The notes beneath the pieces are model-generated. The model was not told the origin of the DNA, searched no databases, and worked only from the letters and a program-made list of their open reading frames with translations. DNA of 64,000 bases from an uncultured Eggerthellaceae bacterium (GTDB lineage Bacteria > Actinomycetota > Coriobacteriia > Coriobacteriales > Eggerthellaceae): positions 1 through 64,000 of the forward strand of contig CAJTVP010000003.1 in assembly GCA_910580205.1 (NCBI GenBank). Direction: 5' to 3'. Numbering within the stretch: the stretch's first letter is position 1; the number at the start of each line of letters is the position of its first letter. Of this stretch, positions 44,008 to 53,588 are shown in pieces. A program made the position numbers and the translations under genes.

Positions 44008-44847
44008 TCACTTGCCGGTGTACGCCTTCTGGAAACGGGCGACGTCCCTCTCATAGGTGACCAATGTGGAGTGGGGCTCTTCAAGATAGAACGCCCTGCC
44101 CGCCAAGCGCAGATCATTGGTGATGGCGCTCAGGGCCTCGAAGCCGATCTGGCCCTCGCCGATGGGCGCATGGCGGTCCACGCGGCTGCCCTTCGCTTCT
44201 TTGGAATCGTTCAGGTGCAGGCAGCAGAGCTTGTCCAAGCCGATCTTCTGATCGAATTCGTCAAGCACCCCATCCAGATCATCCTTGATGTCATAGCCTG
44301 CGGCCCAAACGGCTGCCGTGTCCATGCACACGCCCACCTTGTCGGCCAAGTCCATCCCCTTGAGCATCTTCGCGATCTGATCGAAGGTGCACCCGATCTG
44401 CTCTCCTTCGCCGGACATGGTGTCTATGAGCACTTTCGTGGATTGGGTGGCCGTGATGGTCTTGTTGAACGCGTCGCACACGTTCTGGATGGCCTCATCC
44501 TCAGAGACGCCCGGGGCGCTGCCAGGCCGCACCAGGTAATACTGGCCGGGGATGTCTTCCAGACGCGCCAGATCCTCGGACATGACCATGAGCGTGAAGT
44601 CCTTCTTGGACATCTCCGGGTTCGCGGGCTCCACGTCATAGGGCGCGTACCCGCACACCTGGCTGATGCCGTGCTCGGCCGCATAGGCCTTGTAATCCGC
44701 GATGTCCTTCGGGTCCAGCTTCTTCACCGCGCCGCCCCGCGGGTTGCGCGTGAAATACTGGAAGGTGTTCGCGTTGATGGAGACGGCTTCCTTCGCCATG
44801 AAGAGATAGCCTTCGCGTTTGGAGAGATGGCAACCGATGGTAAGCAT
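44008..44847 (-). CDS. nfo: deoxyribonuclease IV (endonuclease IV, AP endonuclease)
   Basis: This 279-residue TIM-barrel enzyme has the family hallmarks NANTFQYFTRNPRGG, LIDTMSGEGEQIG, VGVCMDTAAVWAAGYD and LHLNDSKEAKGSRVDRH. Together these supply the three-zinc site. It cuts abasic DNA 5' of the lesion in base-excision repair. AGGGAG lies 6 nt before the ATG. It follows ffh by 127 nt, a gap with a possible TATCTT -10 on the minus strand. A 7-bp stem (GAGCGCG/CGCGCTC) lies just after its stop. Confidence 0.94.
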   Translation of the reverse strand: MLTIGCHLSKREGYLFMAKEAVSINANTFQYFTRNPRGGAVKKLDPKDIADYKAYAAEHGISQVCGYAPYDVEPANPEMSKKDFTLMVMSEDLARLEDIPGQYYLVRPGSAPGVSEDEAIQNVCDAFNKTITATQSTKVLIDTMSGEGEQIGCTFDQIAKMLKGMDLADKVGVCMDTAAVWAAGYDIKDDLDGVLDEFDQKIGLDKLCCLHLNDSKEAKGSRVDRHAPIGEGQIGFEALSAITNDLRLAGRAFYLEEPHSTLVTYERDVARFQKAYTGK

Positions 44848-44974
44848 GACGGGCTCCCTTTCGATGATGGCCTGCGTTCACGCTCCATGGTGCGCCACGA
44901 AACCAGCGCGCTCCATCACCGGATGGAACCGTTGCTGAGAAGATACCTCGCGTATGGATCGCCGTTTATCGGGC

Positions 44975-46393
44975 CTACTGCATGTCTTTCATCATGGATT
45001 GCAAACGCCGGATGTCCCCCATGCTCATGCCGCCCATGCCCGGAAGGCCGCCCTTGCGCTTCTTCCCTTTCTTCCCCTTCTTGCCGCGCTTCGCGCCCGC
45101 CTGTTCAAGGCCGGCGGTCATCTTCTTGACCATCTTCTTCGTCTCAAGGTATTTCTTCATGAGGTTGTTCACATCGGTCACCGTGACGCCAGCGCCCTGG
45201 GCGATCCGCTTGCGCCGCCCTGCGTTCAGGACGTCGGGATGCTCGCGCTCTTGCTTGGTCATGGAGTTGATGATGACCTCCATGTCATCCAACGCGCCTT
45301 CGTCGATCTGACCTTGACCGAGCATCTTGTCCCCACCCGGCAGCGCGCTCACGAGCTTGCTCACGCCGCCCATCTTCTTCACCTGGCGGTTCATCGTGAT
45401 GAAGTCATTGAGCGTCAGATTCCCGCGCGCCAGCTCCTCAGCTTCCAGCTGCTCCTCTTCTTGCTGCTGGACGCGCACGGCGTTCTCGATGAGAGAGACC
45501 ACATCCCCCATGCCTAAGATGCGCTTGGCCATGCGATCGGGATGGAACTCTTCCAAGGAATCCGGCTTCTCGCCGCTGGAAATGAACTTGATGGGCTTGC
45601 CGGTCACCTCGCGGACCGAGAGCGCGCCGCCGCCGCGAGCGTCGCCATCCATCTTCGACATGATGACGCCATCGAAATCCACTCTCTCAGCGAACGCCTG
45701 CACCACGCCAACGATATCCTGGCCGGTCATGGCATCCACGACCATCAGGACCTCGTCAGGATCCGTGGCTTCCTTGATGGCGGCCGCTTCCTCCATCATG
45801 GCCTCATCGACGTGCAGCCGGCCCGCTGTGTCCACGATGACCACATCGCGCAGGTTGTCTATGGCGAACTGGACGCCGTCGCTCGCGATCTTGACCGGAT
45901 CTTCACCATCTTCACGGAAGACCTTGACGCCGATCTCTCCACCCAGCGTCTCCAGCTGATCCGCCGCCGCCGGACGGTAGACGTCGCAGGCGACGAGCAA
46001 AGGCGAATGGCCTTCCTGCTTGAGCCTCCACGCCAGCTTCGCGCACGCGGTGGTCTTGCCTGAGCCCTGAAGGCCCACGAGCATGATGACGCTGGGGATC
46101 TTGCCGGAAAGCGCCAAGCGCGCCTCCGTGCGCCCCAGAAGCTCAGTGAGCTCATCCAGCACGATCTTGATGACGTTCTGGGCGGGGGTGAGCGAATCCA
46201 TCACCTCGGCGGTCAAGCAACGCTCCTTGGTGCGCGAGATGAACGCTTTGACCACTTTGAAATTGACGTCCGCTTCCAAGAGCGCCATGCGGATCTCGCG
46301 CATGGCGGCGTTGATGTCCTCTTCGGTCAGGCGCCCTTTGCTGCGCAGCCCCGAGAAGATCCCCTGGAGTCGCTGAGAGAGATTCTCAAGCAT
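44975..46393 (-). CDS. ffh: signal recognition particle protein Ffh
   Basis: The 472-residue SRP54 GTPase has the N domain, then the G domain (VGLQGSGKTTACAKLA, VDTAGRLHVDEAMM, SKMDGDARGGGALS). The methionine-rich M domain has INSMTKQEREHPDVLNAGRRKRIA and GVTVTDVNNLMKKY, and ends GGMSMGDIRRLQSMMKDMQ. It binds signal sequences and 4.5S RNA. A Lys/Gly-rich linker (RGKKGKKGKKRKGG) precedes the last segment. It lies 41 nt after ftsY, its receptor. The 4.5S RNA gene is not seen in this window. Confidence 0.97.
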   Translation of the reverse strand: MLENLSQRLQGIFSGLRSKGRLTEEDINAAMREIRMALLEADVNFKVVKAFISRTKERCLTAEVMDSLTPAQNVIKIVLDELTELLGRTEARLALSGKIPSVIMLVGLQGSGKTTACAKLAWRLKQEGHSPLLVACDVYRPAAADQLETLGGEIGVKVFREDGEDPVKIASDGVQFAIDNLRDVVIVDTAGRLHVDEAMMEEAAAIKEATDPDEVLMVVDAMTGQDIVGVVQAFAERVDFDGVIMSKMDGDARGGGALSVREVTGKPIKFISSGEKPDSLEEFHPDRMAKRILGMGDVVSLIENAVRVQQQEEEQLEAEELARGNLTLNDFITMNRQVKKMGGVSKLVSALPGGDKMLGQGQIDEGALDDMEVIINSMTKQEREHPDVLNAGRRKRIAQGAGVTVTDVNNLMKKYLETKKMVKKMTAGLEQAGAKRGKKGKKGKKRKGGLPGMGGMSMGDIRRLQSMMKDMQ

Positions 46394-46434
46394 CGGTCAG
46401 CTCCTTCGCATCCATGAAGCGCATCGCGCCCAGC

Positions 46435-47574
46435 TTACCACTTGTCCCAGAAGTGCTTTTTGGCAGCTCCGGACTCTTTCCGCTCGTCATCCCATGCGAC
46501 GAATTCATCCCAGCTCATCGCATCCGTTGGCGCTTCTTCGTCCGGCTCTTCGATGGTCTCCTGCTCAAGGTCCCCCTGCGGAGGGGCTTCTCCTTCAAGG
46601 GCATCCCGGTCAAAGGCGCCATCAGGCTCAAGGATTTCAATATCCTCTTCCTCAAGGTCCTCCTGCTCGAAGTCCCCGATCAGGGCCGTCACGAAGTCAC
46701 GGGCGTCGAAATCGCGCAAGTCATCTATCTGCTCCCCCACCCCGCATTTGATGATGGGCAATCCGAGCTCATGGGATATGGCAAGGGCGATGCCGCCCTT
46801 CGCGCTGCCGTCCAGCTTCGTCACGATGAGCGCATCAAGGTCCAGCGCTCGATCGAACTCCCTCGCCTGGGAAAGCCCGTTCTGGCCCGTGGTCGCGTCG
46901 ATCACGAGCACCGTGTAGACCGGCGGCTGCGCTCGCTTCTTGGTGACCGCCACCACTTTCTCAAGCTCGCGCATGAGATCGTCGGAGGTGTGGAGCCTGC
47001 CCGCCGTGTCGATCAGCACCAGATCGTCCCCCTGGGCCTCGGCCGTCTCGATGGTCTCGAAGCAGACGCTGGCCGGATCAGACCCCCGCTCACGGGTCAC
47101 GATGGGCACCTCGGCGCGCTCCGCCCACACCTCCAGCTGCTCGATGGCGGCGGCGCGGAACGTGTCGGCTGACCCCAAGAGCACCCGCCTTCCCGCGCGC
47201 TTCGCCTCATGGGCCAGCTTCCCCACCGTGGTGGTCTTGCCTGTCCCGTTGATGCCGACGAACAGCACGATGGCAGACCCGCCGGAAAGGACGTCATCGC
47301 CGCCCTTCGCGAACGCGCCCTGGATCTCCTCGCTCAAGAGATCCAACACGGAATACGCATCCGGGAGCGCCCTGCGCTGGGCCTTGTCGCGCAGGTTCTC
47401 CACGATGTCCATGGACGTCCGCGGCCCCAGATCGGACAGTATGAGCGCCTCTTCCAGCTCTTCCCAGAACTCCTCATCAAGCTCAGGTCCGCGCTGGAGC
47501 AGGACGTTCATGCTCTCTTTGAACTTCTCACGCGAACGCGCCAGGCCGTTCGACATCTTCGCGAACATCCCCAT
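46435..47574 (-). CDS. ftsY: signal recognition particle receptor FtsY with acidic C-terminal tail
   Basis: The 379-residue SRP GTPase has an NG domain with VGINGTGKTTTVGKLA, DTAGRLHTSDDLMREL and TKLDGSAKGG. It docks SRP-ribosome complexes to the membrane translocon. The NG domain ends near DARDFVTALIGDF. A tail of about 75 residues then follows, strongly acidic and rich in Glu, Asp and Pro. Many FtsY proteins carry an acidic A domain at the N-terminus. Here the N-terminus is short (it starts MGMFAKMSNGLARS) and the acidic region is at the other end. AAGGAGG lies 6 nt before the ATG. Confidence 0.95.
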   Translation of the reverse strand: MGMFAKMSNGLARSREKFKESMNVLLQRGPELDEEFWEELEEALILSDLGPRTSMDIVENLRDKAQRRALPDAYSVLDLLSEEIQGAFAKGGDDVLSGGSAIVLFVGINGTGKTTTVGKLAHEAKRAGRRVLLGSADTFRAAAIEQLEVWAERAEVPIVTRERGSDPASVCFETIETAEAQGDDLVLIDTAGRLHTSDDLMRELEKVVAVTKKRAQPPVYTVLVIDATTGQNGLSQAREFDRALDLDALIVTKLDGSAKGGIALAISHELGLPIIKCGVGEQIDDLRDFDARDFVTALIGDFEQEDLEEEDIEILEPDGAFDRDALEGEAPPQGDLEQETIEEPDEEAPTDAMSWDEFVAWDDERKESGAAKKHFWDKW

Positions 47575-47636
47575 GGCAAACCTCCTTCAAACGCGGGCGC
47601 GCATCCCTCTCAAAGGCACGCGCCGCGACGTTGCGC

Positions 47637-50600
47637 TCAGGAGCGCAACGCGTCTTCGAGCTTCTGCGAAATGACCTTGGTGACGCCATCCGCCTGCATG
47701 GACACGCCGAACAGAACGTCGGCCATCTCCATCGTGCGGCGCTGATGCGTGATCATGATGAGCTGCGTCTCCTGACGCATGCGCTGGATGTAGGCGATGA
47801 GCCGGCGCAGGTTCGAATCATCCAGCGCGGCCTCCACCTCATCCAGGATGTAGAACGGCGTGACGCGCGTCTTGTACACGGCGAACAGGAGCGCCAGCGC
47901 CGTCAGGGACTTCTCGCCGCCGGACATGAGCGTCATCTTGGTGATGCGCTTGCCTGCCGGCTGAGCGTTGACCTCCACCCCGCTCTCCTCCACGTCCTCC
48001 GGGCTGACGAGCGCGAGCTCCGCGCTGCCGCCGGGGAACAGCGTGGAGAATATCTCTTGGAAGTTGCGGTTCACCTCATCGAACGTGCGAGCGAAGTCGT
48101 CCTTCATGCGCTCTTCGATCACCGCGTTGATCCGCAGAAGCGTCCGCGCAGCGCTGCGCATGTCGGACAGCTGCCCTTCAAGGTAATCATACCGCCCTTT
48201 GAGCTGCTCGTATTCCTCAGCGGCATCCGGATTGATGGTGCCCAGATTGGAGATGCGGCGCGTCAAGCGGAACGACTCCTCCTCCACTTGCCCACGATCC
48301 TCTGGAGGTTGGATGGCGAGCGCCCGCTCAAGCGGCACGCCGCAATCAGAGGTGATGACCTCCACCGCCGCTTGCACCTGCATCTCTGCGCGCGTCTTCT
48401 CCACGCGCACCTCTGCGAGCTCATCAGTACGCGCATCATAGGCATCCTGCGCCTCATGGGCCTGCTCGCGCAGCTTCTGCATCTGGGCATGGAGCCCATC
48501 GGTCGCGCTCTTCGCCGTAGAGGAAGCATCCTCCAAAGAGCGCATCGAGGCGCGAGCGGCATCCACGATGGCGTCGATCACGGACAAGAGCGGCGCCAAG
48601 CGCTCAGCGCTCGCCTTCTTCAGGCGCTGCACATGCGCGTCCTCTTCGTGGGAGGCCTGCAAGCTGCGGACCTCCGCCACCGCAGAGGCTATCACGCGCT
48701 CCGAATACGTGGCCCGCTCTGCCAGCTTGGCATGGGCCAGGCGAGCCGCTGCCAGCTCCTCGCCCACCGCTTCGCGCTCTGCGGCGAGGGGGGCGCGCTC
48801 AAGATCGGCCGCCTCCGCTTCCGCGCGCGCCTCCTCCGTGGTTCGCGCCAGCCCTTCCAAACGGGCTTCCGCTTGCTCGATATCCGGACGTGCTGCATCC
48901 ACGCTTCCCGTTTCGCGTTCAAGGGCGGCGTCCAGCGCTTCCAGCTCACGCGTGGCGGATCCGAGCTTCTCCGCGGCCGCCTCAGCCGCAAGGCGGGCGC
49001 TCTGGGCGTTGCCGCGCAGCGACGCCAGCTGCTCTTTCACATCCAAGCTGGCGGTCTGAGCGCGCACGAGGGCCTCTTCGGCGGCCTTGGCCTCCTCAGA
49101 TGCGGTGCGCGTGGCTTCCTTCGCCACCTCCAAAGCGGATTTGAGCTCGTTGATCCGGCGAAGGCGCGAAAGGACGCCGGTGGCGGGGCCTTTGCCGGTG
49201 ACGCGCAGCTCTACTTTGCCAGACGGATGGACGATGCTCCCGTCCCGCGCCGCGATCCGGCAGCTTCCAGCCGCACCGGCATGCAAGGACAAAGCCTCCG
49301 TGAGCGTGCTGCAGATGATGACATCATCCAGCAACGAATGGAGGAGTGGGGCATGCTGCTCTGGATAGGCGATCTCATCGGACAAGAAGGAGGCATAGGC
49401 AGGAAGGTTCACGTGCGCTCTCGCGGCCGCCCCGTCCGTCCGAGCTTCGCCGTCCTCCATGAGCAAGGTGACCGATCCGGCATCCTCATCCAGAAGAGCG
49501 CCCTCCACGGCCTCTATCTCAGAAGCGCCCTTGACGATAAGGGCGGAGAGATCAGAGCCCAGCAGCGCTTCGACCAAGCCTTCCAGCTCAGGGGGCGCAG
49601 CCACGATGCGCGAGAGCGCGAGGGCGTCATCCCCGGCATCTTTCAGAACGGCCGCTGCTTTGCGGGCCGCTCCATCCGACCGCGCGCTTTCGGCCTCCTC
49701 TATCTCGACGAGCCCCTTGATCTGCGCTTCCAGAGACTGCTCTTGAGCCGCAGCGTCCTCGAAGGCGCGACGAGCCCCGTCACGCGCCTGCATGCAACGG
49801 CCGACGAGCGTGCGAGCTTCCTTCTCCTGCGCATCCACGTCCATGAGCGCCGCCTGAGCGCTCTCGGATTCCGTTTGCGCCAGCTTCGCATCCGCTGACA
49901 GGCGATCGACTTGCAGAGAGAGCTCTGCGCGATGGCCTTCGATGACCTTGATGTGAGCCATGCTGTTGGAGCAGACCTCTTTGGCGCGAGCGAGGTCTTC
50001 ACGGGTCTGGTTGGACTCCTTCTCAAGGGACGAGAGCAGATCCGCCGCGTGCACGCTTCGCTCTTGAGCTCCCTTGAGCCGCTCCGCCAGATCTTGATCC
50101 TGCGTGGAGAGGCCATCCATGCGCGCTTGAGCGTCCGTGAGCTCTTTGCGCTCGGATTCCGCCTGCACCTTCAGCTCAGCGAGCCGCACCTGAGCCCGCT
50201 CCTCCTGCGCGCGCGTCTGCTCCATCTTCGATGCCAGCTCTGAGGCGCGTGAGAGCGCCGCGCGACGGCGATCGCGGATGAGGAGGGATGTGGAATCCAG
50301 CCGCTCGGCCGCGGCGGTCATCCGCTGATAGTGCTGTGAGAGCGCGCTTGTGTCCAGGCTGTCCTCGCGGATCTTCTCTTGGAGCGCCGTGAGCTCCTGG
50401 TCGATCTCCTCGTTGCGCTTCTTCGCCGCTGCGCACGCCTCTGAGGCCATGGCTTCGCGCTCCGTGATGCGCGCGTGCTCCGTCTTGAGTGTGCGAAGGT
50501 CATCCACGGCCAAGACGAGCCGCACCTGGGCCAGCTCTTCGGCCAGCTCTTCATACTTGAGCGCGCGCTTCGCCTTGCGTTCGAGCGGCCCCAGCTGGCG

Positions 50601-51197
50601 TCCCACCTCGTTCACGACATCGGACACGCGGTCCATGTTCTGCTGCATCCGCTCGAGCTTGCGAGCGCTCTTCGCGATGCGCTGCTTGTGCTTGAGGACG
50701 CCCGCAGCCTCTTCGATGAGCATCCGCCTGTCTTCCGGCTTGGATCGCAGCACCGAATCCAGCGCCCCTTGGGAGATGATGGAATGGGTGCCGGTGCCAA
50801 GGCCGGTGTCATGGAGGATGTCGAGCACATCCATGCGGCGCGCCACCGCGCCGTTGATGAGATATTCGCTCTCGCCAGAACGGTACATCCGCCGCGCGAT
50901 GGAGACTTCCGTGAAATCGACCGGCAGCGTGCCGTCGGAATTGTCCAAGATGAGCTCCACCTCAGCCATGGAGGTGGCTTTGCGCGCCGAAGAGCCGGAG
51001 AAGATGACGTCTTCCATGGCCTGTCCGCGCAGGTTCTTCGCATTGCGCTCGCCCAGGACCCACAGGACCGCATCCGAGATGTTGGACTTGCCCGACCCGT
51101 TCGGACCCACCACGGCGGTGATGCCCGGCTCCAGGTGGAGCACGGCTTTGTCAGCGAAGGATTTGAATCCGCGCAGCACCAGGCTCTTCAGATGCAT
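47637..51197 (-). CDS. smc: chromosome segregation protein SMC
   Basis: The 1,186-residue SMC ATPase has an N-terminal Walker A VVGPNGSGKSNISDAV, two long coiled coils (about residues 165-500 and 680-1010) and a hinge near residues 515-640. The C-terminal head has the signature LMSGGEKSLTALAL and Walker B FYILDEVEAALDD. It compacts and segregates the chromosome with ScpAB. It starts 3 nt after rnc and lies 62 nt upstream of ftsY, the widespread rnc-smc-ftsY order. Length and domain order are normal. Confidence 0.97.
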   Translation of the reverse strand: MHLKSLVLRGFKSFADKAVLHLEPGITAVVGPNGSGKSNISDAVLWVLGERNAKNLRGQAMEDVIFSGSSARKATSMAEVELILDNSDGTLPVDFTEVSIARRMYRSGESEYLINGAVARRMDVLDILHDTGLGTGTHSIISQGALDSVLRSKPEDRRMLIEEAAGVLKHKQRIAKSARKLERMQQNMDRVSDVVNEVGRQLGPLERKAKRALKYEELAEELAQVRLVLAVDDLRTLKTEHARITEREAMASEACAAAKKRNEEIDQELTALQEKIREDSLDTSALSQHYQRMTAAAERLDSTSLLIRDRRRAALSRASELASKMEQTRAQEERAQVRLAELKVQAESERKELTDAQARMDGLSTQDQDLAERLKGAQERSVHAADLLSSLEKESNQTREDLARAKEVCSNSMAHIKVIEGHRAELSLQVDRLSADAKLAQTESESAQAALMDVDAQEKEARTLVGRCMQARDGARRAFEDAAAQEQSLEAQIKGLVEIEEAESARSDGAARKAAAVLKDAGDDALALSRIVAAPPELEGLVEALLGSDLSALIVKGASEIEAVEGALLDEDAGSVTLLMEDGEARTDGAAARAHVNLPAYASFLSDEIAYPEQHAPLLHSLLDDVIICSTLTEALSLHAGAAGSCRIAARDGSIVHPSGKVELRVTGKGPATGVLSRLRRINELKSALEVAKEATRTASEEAKAAEEALVRAQTASLDVKEQLASLRGNAQSARLAAEAAAEKLGSATRELEALDAALERETGSVDAARPDIEQAEARLEGLARTTEEARAEAEAADLERAPLAAEREAVGEELAAARLAHAKLAERATYSERVIASAVAEVRSLQASHEEDAHVQRLKKASAERLAPLLSVIDAIVDAARASMRSLEDASSTAKSATDGLHAQMQKLREQAHEAQDAYDARTDELAEVRVEKTRAEMQVQAAVEVITSDCGVPLERALAIQPPEDRGQVEEESFRLTRRISNLGTINPDAAEEYEQLKGRYDYLEGQLSDMRSAARTLLRINAVIEERMKDDFARTFDEVNRNFQEIFSTLFPGGSAELALVSPEDVEESGVEVNAQPAGKRITKMTLMSGGEKSLTALALLFAVYKTRVTPFYILDEVEAALDDSNLRRLIAYIQRMRQETQLIMITHQRRTMEMADVLFGVSMQADGVTKVISQKLEDALRS

Positions 51198-51200
51198 GGC

Positions 51201-52115
51201 CTAGCCCTGCTTCTTCCGGGCGGCGTCTTGAGCGCGCTTCTGCTGCTTCTGCTTCTGCTGCTGCTCTCGTTGCGCCTGGCGCTCCTGGACGCGCTCCTCC
51301 TTGGCTCGCTTGTAAGCCTTGTCGCGCGCCGCCTTCGCGGCGGCTTTGTCAGCCCGCGCCTGGCGCGCGGCCTCATCTTTCGCCTTGCGCGCCTCTTCGT
51401 CCAGCCCCAGACCGAAGAACTCGCCCAGACGAGCCAAGGTGGATTTCGCCGCCTGGCTCTCAGCCTCTTTCTTCGTCCGGCCGCTGCCCTGAGCCAGCGC
51501 ATGCTCTCCCGCGTAGACCTGCGAGATGAACGTGCGGTCATGGGGCGGCCCCTGCGTCTCGATCAGGCGGTAGGTGGGCGTGATGCCGTCCACCTGGAGC
51601 TTCTCCTGCAACGCGCTCTTGGGGTTCTCCGGCTCCTTGGCCAGATCTATGGACATGCGCGGGATGAGCGTGCGGTCCACGAACTCCTGGGCCGCCTCGA
51701 TCCCGCCATCCAGATACAGCGCCGCGACCACAGCCTCGTAGACGTTCTCAAGAGCTGAATGGAGCCCCCGACGTCCCGTGCCCGTCTCAGAGGAGCCGAA
51801 CACGATGATGTCCGCGAAACCCAAAGAGGCGGCGACGTCCGACAGGCTGGACCCGGATACGAGCGACACCTTGATGCGCGTGAGACCGCCTTCATCGAGA
51901 TTGGGATAGCGATGGAACGCGGTGGAGGCCACGATGGCGCCCAAGATGGAATCCCCTAAGAACTCCAAGCGCTCGTAGGAGAACTTGACGGAACGGCCTT
52001 CCGTGGCGGAGGGGTGCGTGATGGCGGCGAGCAGCAGCGTCTGGTCCTCGAACGTCCGCCCCAATGCTCGCTCAGCCAGGGATATCTTCTCTTCCTGCTC
52101 CGCGGTCAACGGCAC
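51201..52115 (-). CDS. rnc: ribonuclease III with basic C-terminal extension
   Basis: The 304-residue protein has the catalytic signature ERLEFLGDSILGAIV, the second acidic motif SALENVYEAVVAALYLDGG, and a dsRNA-binding domain ending near AAKSTLARLGEF. RNase III processes rRNA and structured mRNAs. The family is usually about 225-250 residues. Here a Lys/Arg/Ala/Gln-rich tail of about 70 residues follows, with poly-Gln/Lys character. It may add RNA affinity. It sits between plsX (6 nt) and smc (3 nt). Confidence 0.95.
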   Translation of the reverse strand: MPLTAEQEEKISLAERALGRTFEDQTLLLAAITHPSATEGRSVKFSYERLEFLGDSILGAIVASTAFHRYPNLDEGGLTRIKVSLVSGSSLSDVAASLGFADIIVFGSSETGTGRRGLHSALENVYEAVVAALYLDGGIEAAQEFVDRTLIPRMSIDLAKEPENPKSALQEKLQVDGITPTYRLIETQGPPHDRTFISQVYAGEHALAQGSGRTKKEAESQAAKSTLARLGEFFGLGLDEEARKAKDEAARQARADKAAAKAARDKAYKRAKEERVQERQAQREQQQKQKQQKRAQDAARKKQG

Positions 52116-52121
52116 GGCCGA

Positions 52122-53165
52122 TCAGGCCTCCCCGTCCACGGCATCCGCATCCTCCAAGGACGCGGTGGGGCTGGCTTCCGCAGAGAACGCCGCCGCGATC
52201 TTGTCTGACACCCCTTCGCGGACCTGGGACGCCGCCGCCAAGATGCCGTTCTTGATGGCGCGCGCGTTCGATGAGCCGTGGCCCACGATGCAGGTCCCCC
52301 TCACGCCCAGAAGCGGAGAGCCGCCGAGCCGGTCAGGATCCATCTCATCTTTGAGCTCAGCCAGCTTGCCTTTGATCAGAAGCGCGCCCGCTTTCGCCGT
52401 GATGCTTGAAGTGAGCGCGCTTTTGATGGCTGAGAAAAGGACTTTGAAGGTGCCTTCGATGGTCTTCAAGCAGACGTTGCCCGTGAAGCCGTCGGTCACC
52501 ACCACGTCGAACGCCCCTTGGAGCAAAGGACCCCCTTCGCAGTTGCCCGCGAACTGCGGGATCTCCGCTTTCAAGAGCCCATGAGCCTCTTGGGCGAACT
52601 GGGAGCCTTTCGCATCCTCTTCGCCGATGTTCAAAAGCCCCACGGAAGGGTCCGGCACGCCCAGGATGGACTCCATGTAGATGGTGCCCATGCGCGCGAA
52701 CTGCACGAGGTATTCCGGCTTGCAATCAGCGTTGGCCCCCACATCCATGAGCAGGACCGGGCGCTCCTTGGCGGGGAGCACCACGCCTAGAGCCGGGCGT
52801 TTCACGCCGCGCGGGCGGCCCATGATGAGGGTGGCCGCCGCAAGGCACGCGCCGGTGGAGCCCGCGGAGAAGAAGCCGTCAGCAGCCCCCTCGCGCACCA
52901 AACGGCACCCGCGCACGATGGAGGAATCCTTCTTGGACCTCACCGCTTTCGCCGGATGCTCGCCCATGGCGATGACCTCCGTGGTGCAGACCGCCTCACA
53001 GCGTGCGTTCTCCGCGGCGAAGGGCGCGACCACCTCTTCCGGGCCGCAGAGCAGCACGGAGAGGGCCTCGTCCACGGCGAGCGCCTGGGCAAGCCCCTCT
53101 ATAACGACGTCGGGGGCGTTGTCGCCCCCCATCGCATCAACTGATATGGTGACCGCTTGCGTCAA
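52122..53165 (-). CDS. plsX: phosphate acyltransferase PlsX
   Basis: The 347-residue enzyme makes acyl-phosphate from acyl-ACP at the start of phospholipid synthesis with PlsY. It has ISVDAMGGDNAPDVVIEGL, FFSAGSTGACLAA, LLNIGEEDAKGS and VVTDGFTGNVCLKTIEG. The last 20 residues are Ala/Asp/Glu-rich and not conserved. It follows rpmF by 44 nt in the familiar rpmF-plsX-rnc-smc order. Confidence 0.95.
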   Translation of the reverse strand: MTQAVTISVDAMGGDNAPDVVIEGLAQALAVDEALSVLLCGPEEVVAPFAAENARCEAVCTTEVIAMGEHPAKAVRSKKDSSIVRGCRLVREGAADGFFSAGSTGACLAAATLIMGRPRGVKRPALGVVLPAKERPVLLMDVGANADCKPEYLVQFARMGTIYMESILGVPDPSVGLLNIGEEDAKGSQFAQEAHGLLKAEIPQFAGNCEGGPLLQGAFDVVVTDGFTGNVCLKTIEGTFKVLFSAIKSALTSSITAKAGALLIKGKLAELKDEMDPDRLGGSPLLGVRGTCIVGHGSSNARAIKNGILAAASQVREGVSDKIAAAFSAEASPTASLEDADAVDGEA

Positions 53166-53209
53166 TTCAGCGAACGTCCTTCAAAGATGATGAGCTGTGA
53201 CGAGACGGG

Positions 53210-53389
53210 TTATTCCGTCTCGATCACTTCGCGGTTCTTGTAGAAGCCGCAGTTCGGGCACACGCGGTGCGGGAGCTTGATCTCCCCGCATTGCGGGCAC
53301 ACGGAACGGGAGGGCGCGTCGATCTTGTCATGCTGGCTGCGACGGCGATGCGTGCGGATGCGGCCCATTTTTTGCTTAGGTACTGCCAC
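53210..53389 (-). CDS. rpmF: 50S ribosomal protein L32 (GTG start)
   Basis: The 59-residue protein starts AVPKQKMGRIRTHRRRSQHD and carries the zinc-binding pairs CPQC and CPNC, so it is the zinc-containing (C+) form of L32. The GTG at 53389 has AAGGAG 8 nt upstream; a longer open frame upstream has no family support. It lies between the DUF177 gene and plsX and is the first gene after a clear promoter. Confidence 0.96.
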   Translation of the reverse strand: MAVPKQKMGRIRTHRRRSQHDKIDAPSRSVCPQCGEIKLPHRVCPNCGFYKNREVIETE

Positions 53390-53464
53390 GGTCGTTGCTC
53401 CTTTTCCTGCATCGGAAGCGTTGGATGCGCCTCCGGTATCTTGTCCATGCACAAGCGAAAGTTA

Positions 53465-53493
53465 ATTCTAACAAAGCATCCGTTCCATCTCAA
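53465..53493 (-). promoter_or_regulatory. rpmF-plsX-rnc-smc promoter
   Basis: -35 TTGAGA (53488-53493) and -10 TAGAAT (53465-53470) are separated by exactly 17 nt on the minus strand. They lie about 80 nt before the rpmF start, in the 199-nt gap after the DUF177 gene. Confidence 0.65.
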
Positions 53494-53588
53494 GGGGATT
53501 TCGGTCACACCGGCGAATGACAGCCGCGCTGTTCGACAGGGTAAGCCAGCCGGCGCTCATCATCGCGACGAAGCCGCACCCCTGAAGA

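Noticed and set aside
47631..49898. Very long plus-strand open frame (about 755 codons) opposite smc
   Set aside because: It lies entirely antisense to a textbook SMC gene, has Arg/His/Leu-rich composition typical of the complement of a high-G+C gene, and shows no family motif or ribosome site.
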